NCBI GenBank assembly: GCA_003489485.1
Contig: DNMB01000125.1
Location: 9,268-18,248, forward strand
Reading direction: 5' to 3'
Length of the DNA stretch: 8,981 bases
Source of the DNA: Chitinophagaceae bacterium
GTDB lineage: Bacteria > Bacteroidota > Bacteroidia > Chitinophagales > Chitinophagaceae
The translations under genes were made by a program, and so were the position numbers. The notes under the pieces are model-generated. The model worked only from the letters and a program-made list of their open reading frames with translations, was not told where the DNA came from and searched no databases. Numbering within the stretch: position 1 is the first letter of the stretch; each line of letters begins with the position of its first letter. Of this stretch, positions 6,984 through 8,981 are shown piece after piece.

Positions 6984-8098
6984 ATGGCATAAAAGGTTTC
7001 TATGAACTGACGCACCCTGACGCGTGCCGAGGCGATCACCTGGTGCATATCATAGTATTTATAATCGGCGAGTCTTCCTCCGAACACAATATGAGATTCC
7101 TGGTCTGCCAGATCACGGTACTGCGTAAAGAGTTTATTGTTGTGCGCATCATTGACAGGATAGTAAGGCTCCATGCCCGGCTGCCAAGTTTGCGGATACT
7201 CCCTTGTAATGACGGTCTGCGGTTGCTTTCCAAAAGCAAAATGCTTGTGTTCAATAATACGGGTAAAGGGGACCGCCGCATCCGCATAGTTTATTTGTGT
7301 ATTTCCTTGATAATTTTCAATTGGCAATAGTTCTTCTTCGAAACGAAGACTTCGGTATGCCAACGGTCCAAAACGATATCCATAAAAGGCATCGATGGGC
7401 CCGGTGTAGACTATATGGTCGGCCAACCCCTCAAAATAATCACGCTCTTGCAAGAAGTCGCGATTCAGTTGCACCTCGATGCCACGAAGCAATGCCTCGC
7501 TCAACCGATTGTAGCCTCCAATAGGAATCCCCTGATAGCAATCATCAAAGTAATTATTGTCGAATGTAAAGCGAACCGGTAGTCGCTTGATGATAAAAGC
7601 CGGTAATTCGCGGCAAGACCTGCCCCACTGTTTTTCGGTATACCCCTTGATGAGCGTTTCATAGATATCGGTTCCTACCAAACTAATGGCCTGCTCCTCT
7701 AGATTCTGTGGCCTAGTAATACCGGCTTGCCTGACCTGCTCCGCTATTTTTTCTTTCACCTGCGCGGGATCACGCAGCCCCCACAACTGGTAAAAGGTGT
7801 TCATGTTGAATGGCAGATTATACACACGGTCTCCGGATACAGACAAGGGAGCATGCACATAATGATTGAATGGCACGAAAGAGTTCACAAAATCCCAAGT
7901 ATCCTTGTCGCTCGTATGAAAAATATGAGGGCCATAACTGTGTACATCAATTCCCTCTTTGTTGGTGCAATAGATATTACCGCCCGCGTGCGAGCGACGA
8001 TCAATGACCAGACAACGCTTACCGATGCGATGCAAAGCCTGCGCGAAAACACTGCCGTACAGTCCCGATCCAACAATCAATACATCGTATGGGCGCAT
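6980..8098 (-). CDS. glf: UDP-galactopyranose mutase
   Basis: FAD flavoenzyme that interconverts UDP-galactopyranose and UDP-galactofuranose, supplying the furanose donor for surface glycans; cytosolic. The 372-residue length fits bacterial enzymes (E. coli about 367). Seen in the protein: FAD loop VGSGLYGSVFAQ (9-20), AGGNIY (38-43), HSYGPHIFHTSD (53-64), YNLPFNMNTF (93-102), YTEKQWGR (153-160), KRLPVRFTFDNNYF (171-184) with the substrate-contacting R172, YRFGPLAYRSL (241-251), FTRIIEHKHF with R280, EPYYPVND (310-317) and GGRLADYKYYDMHQ (340-353). These match the active-site Arg pair and Tyr/Asp residues known in the E. coli and Klebsiella enzymes. The ATG at 8098 is used, one base after the upstream GT2 stop (TAA-T-ATG); an upstream in-frame ATG at 8161 would add 21 unrelated residues overlapping that gene. 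No active-site losses seen. Confidence 0.97.
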   Translation of the reverse strand: MRPYDVLIVGSGLYGSVFAQALHRIGKRCLVIDRRSHAGGNIYCTNKEGIDVHSYGPHIFHTSDKDTWDFVNSFVPFNHYVHAPLSVSGDRVYNLPFNMNTFYQLWGLRDPAQVKEKIAEQVRQAGITRPQNLEEQAISLVGTDIYETLIKGYTEKQWGRSCRELPAFIIKRLPVRFTFDNNYFDDCYQGIPIGGYNRLSEALLRGIEVQLNRDFLQERDYFEGLADHIVYTGPIDAFYGYRFGPLAYRSLRFEEELLPIENYQGNTQINYADAAVPFTRIIEHKHFAFGKQPQTVITREYPQTWQPGMEPYYPVNDAHNNKLFTQYRDLADQESHIVFGGRLADYKYYDMHQVIASARVRVRQFIETFYAI

Positions 8099-8099
8099 A

Positions 8100-8981
8100 T
8101 TAGCGTTTAAAAATGGTGATCTTATCGGCAGGTAGCTGCGAGACGATCTGTAAAAATACATCCTGTACAGCAGCCAGCTTTTTACCAGGCTGCAAGTTGC
8201 GCAAAGAGCGGCGGCTTTGTCTCACTGCCGGGATCTTTTTTATAAAATCGATGAAAGAAAGTACGATTCCCGGCCGAAGGGTAAGAATTCTGAATAACAG
8301 TTCAAGCAGTAACTGCAGGGTCCAACCGATCAGTGCGAACCCTTGTAAGTGTATGGCATGCAAGAAAAATTTGTTTCGGTTGTAGACACGATTTACGGCG
8401 ATTTTTTTTCGTACCGATAAGATGGTAGCAGATCGCCTGTGGCGGCAGATCGCCCGGTGCTCATAATAAGAAGCATAACCCAAGCGCCAGGCGCGCAGTG
8501 AAAGCTCGGCATCTTCTGCATAGAAGGGAGAGAACAGCTCATTGAACTGTCCTATTTTATCAAAGTTCTCTTTATTGATGAATGCATTGGCGCCGGATAG
8601 ATAAAAACAAGGCCATCGATCCGAATCGGAAGACCGCAACGGAATAAAATCATAAGCCGTCTTAATTTTAGCTCCCTGCATTACAGGATACTTGCCCCCT
8701 TCTTGTATCTCATCATCGTCCCAGCCGATCATTCGGCCCGTTACACCCAACAAGTTGGGATAGTCACGATACGCAAGCAAGTGCACAAAATAATCCGACG
8801 TAAGTATAACATCACTGTTCAGCAACAAGACCCAACGATGAGAGGCTGCTCGTATGCCCATATTGGCCGTAGCCGAAAACCCCCGATTATGCTGAGAGGC
8901 GATCACTGACACGTGAGGATATGCCTCGCTTAGCCATTGCACCGAACCATCTGTCGACGCATCGTCGGCAACAATTATTTC
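8100..8981 (-). CDS. GT2 family glycosyltransferase, partial (N-terminus outside window)
   Basis: GT-A fold transferase of the COG1216 type, expected to add a sugar to a surface glycan at the inner membrane. The frame is open to position 8981; a GTG at 8942 is not the real start, because the codons upstream continue the family motif EIIVADDASTDGS. Numbering visible residues from the window edge: DDASTDGS (6-13), NRGFSATANMGI (32-43), LLLNSDV (52-58, the DxD-like metal site), YLSGANAFI (127-135), FYAEDAELSLRAWRLG (153-168) and RHRRSAT (180-186). A hydrophobic segment near 213-245 follows, probably membrane-associating, then a basic tail. Roughly the first 5-15 residues, with the initial strand and start codon, are missing. 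It ends one base before glf, so it belongs to the same operon. Members of this group include rhamnosyl- and galactofuranosyl-type enzymes; specificity is undetermined. Confidence 0.93.
   Translation of the reverse strand, partial: EIIVADDASTDGSVQWLSEAYPHVSVIASQHNRGFSATANMGIRAASHRWVLLLNSDVILTSDYFVHLLAYRDYPNLLGVTGRMIGWDDDEIQEGGKYPVMQGAKIKTAYDFIPLRSSDSDRWPCFYLSGANAFINKENFDKIGQFNELFSPFYAEDAELSLRAWRLGYASYYEHRAICRHRRSATILSVRKKIAVNRVYNRNKFFLHAIHLQGFALIGWTLQLLLELLFRILTLRPGIVLSFIDFIKKIPAVRQSRRSLRNLQPGKKLAAVQDVFLQIVSQLPADKITIFKR

Noticed and set aside
7727..8110. 127-codon plus-strand open frame
   Set aside because: Antisense to the N-terminal half of glf; no domain features.
8099..8161. Longer glf reading frame starting at an ATG at 8161
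   Set aside because: The extra 21 residues overlap the upstream GT2 in another frame and have no counterpart in UDP-galactopyranose mutases; the ATG at 8098 places the FAD loop at the normal distance from the N-terminus.
8940..8942. GTG as the start of the last GT2
   Set aside because: The codons upstream to the window edge continue the conserved GT2 motif (IIVADDASTDGS), so the gene simply runs off the window.

Overview
The window looks like a piece of a Bacteroidota chromosome, most likely Chitinophagia/Sphingobacteriia-like. The evidence is a lipoprotein-type LptC next to an outer-membrane barrel gene and a type III pantothenate kinase, surface-sugar genes with the usual family motifs, and one TAnnTTTG-type promoter box. 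Gene density is very high and every gene reads on the minus strand, so transcription runs from position 8981 towards position 1. No RNA gene, insertion sequence, CRISPR array, integrase or long repeat was seen.

In transcription order, region A (8981 to about 5005) holds four surface-glycan genes: a GT2 glycosyltransferase cut by the window edge, UDP-galactopyranose mutase (glf), a second GT2 whose motifs resemble galactofuranosyltransferases, and a GT4 glycosyltransferase. They are separated by 1, -4 and 2 bases, so they are almost certainly co-transcribed and probably translationally coupled. The likely chemistry is making UDP-galactofuranose and adding it and other sugars to a surface glycan, with substrates inferred only. 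Region B (4995 to 1693) continues without a break: a stand-alone Lon N-terminal (LAN) domain protein, coaX (first step of CoA synthesis), an outer-membrane beta-barrel protein with a signal peptide, and lptC (periplasmic lipopolysaccharide transport). These junctions are 9, 10, -29 and -8 bases, so glycan assembly, CoA synthesis and outer-membrane building may share one long transcript. Region C (1644 to 1) has two NAD(P)H oxidoreductases: an aldo/keto reductase of the Kv-beta-like class and an HSDL2-like short-chain dehydrogenase cut by the window edge. It follows the only sizeable gap (48 bases), which contains a candidate promoter box and may start its own transcript.

Two genes run off the window: the SDR loses its C-terminus at position 1 and the first GT2 loses its N-terminus at position 8981. 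Starts were moved inward for glf (to 8098) and coaX (to 4349), because the longer alternatives only add residues overlapping the upstream gene. I see no clearly new biological system. The most notable points are the putative galactofuranose module fused to the envelope/CoA gene string, and a CoaX that lacks the usual acidic residue in one active-site motif.
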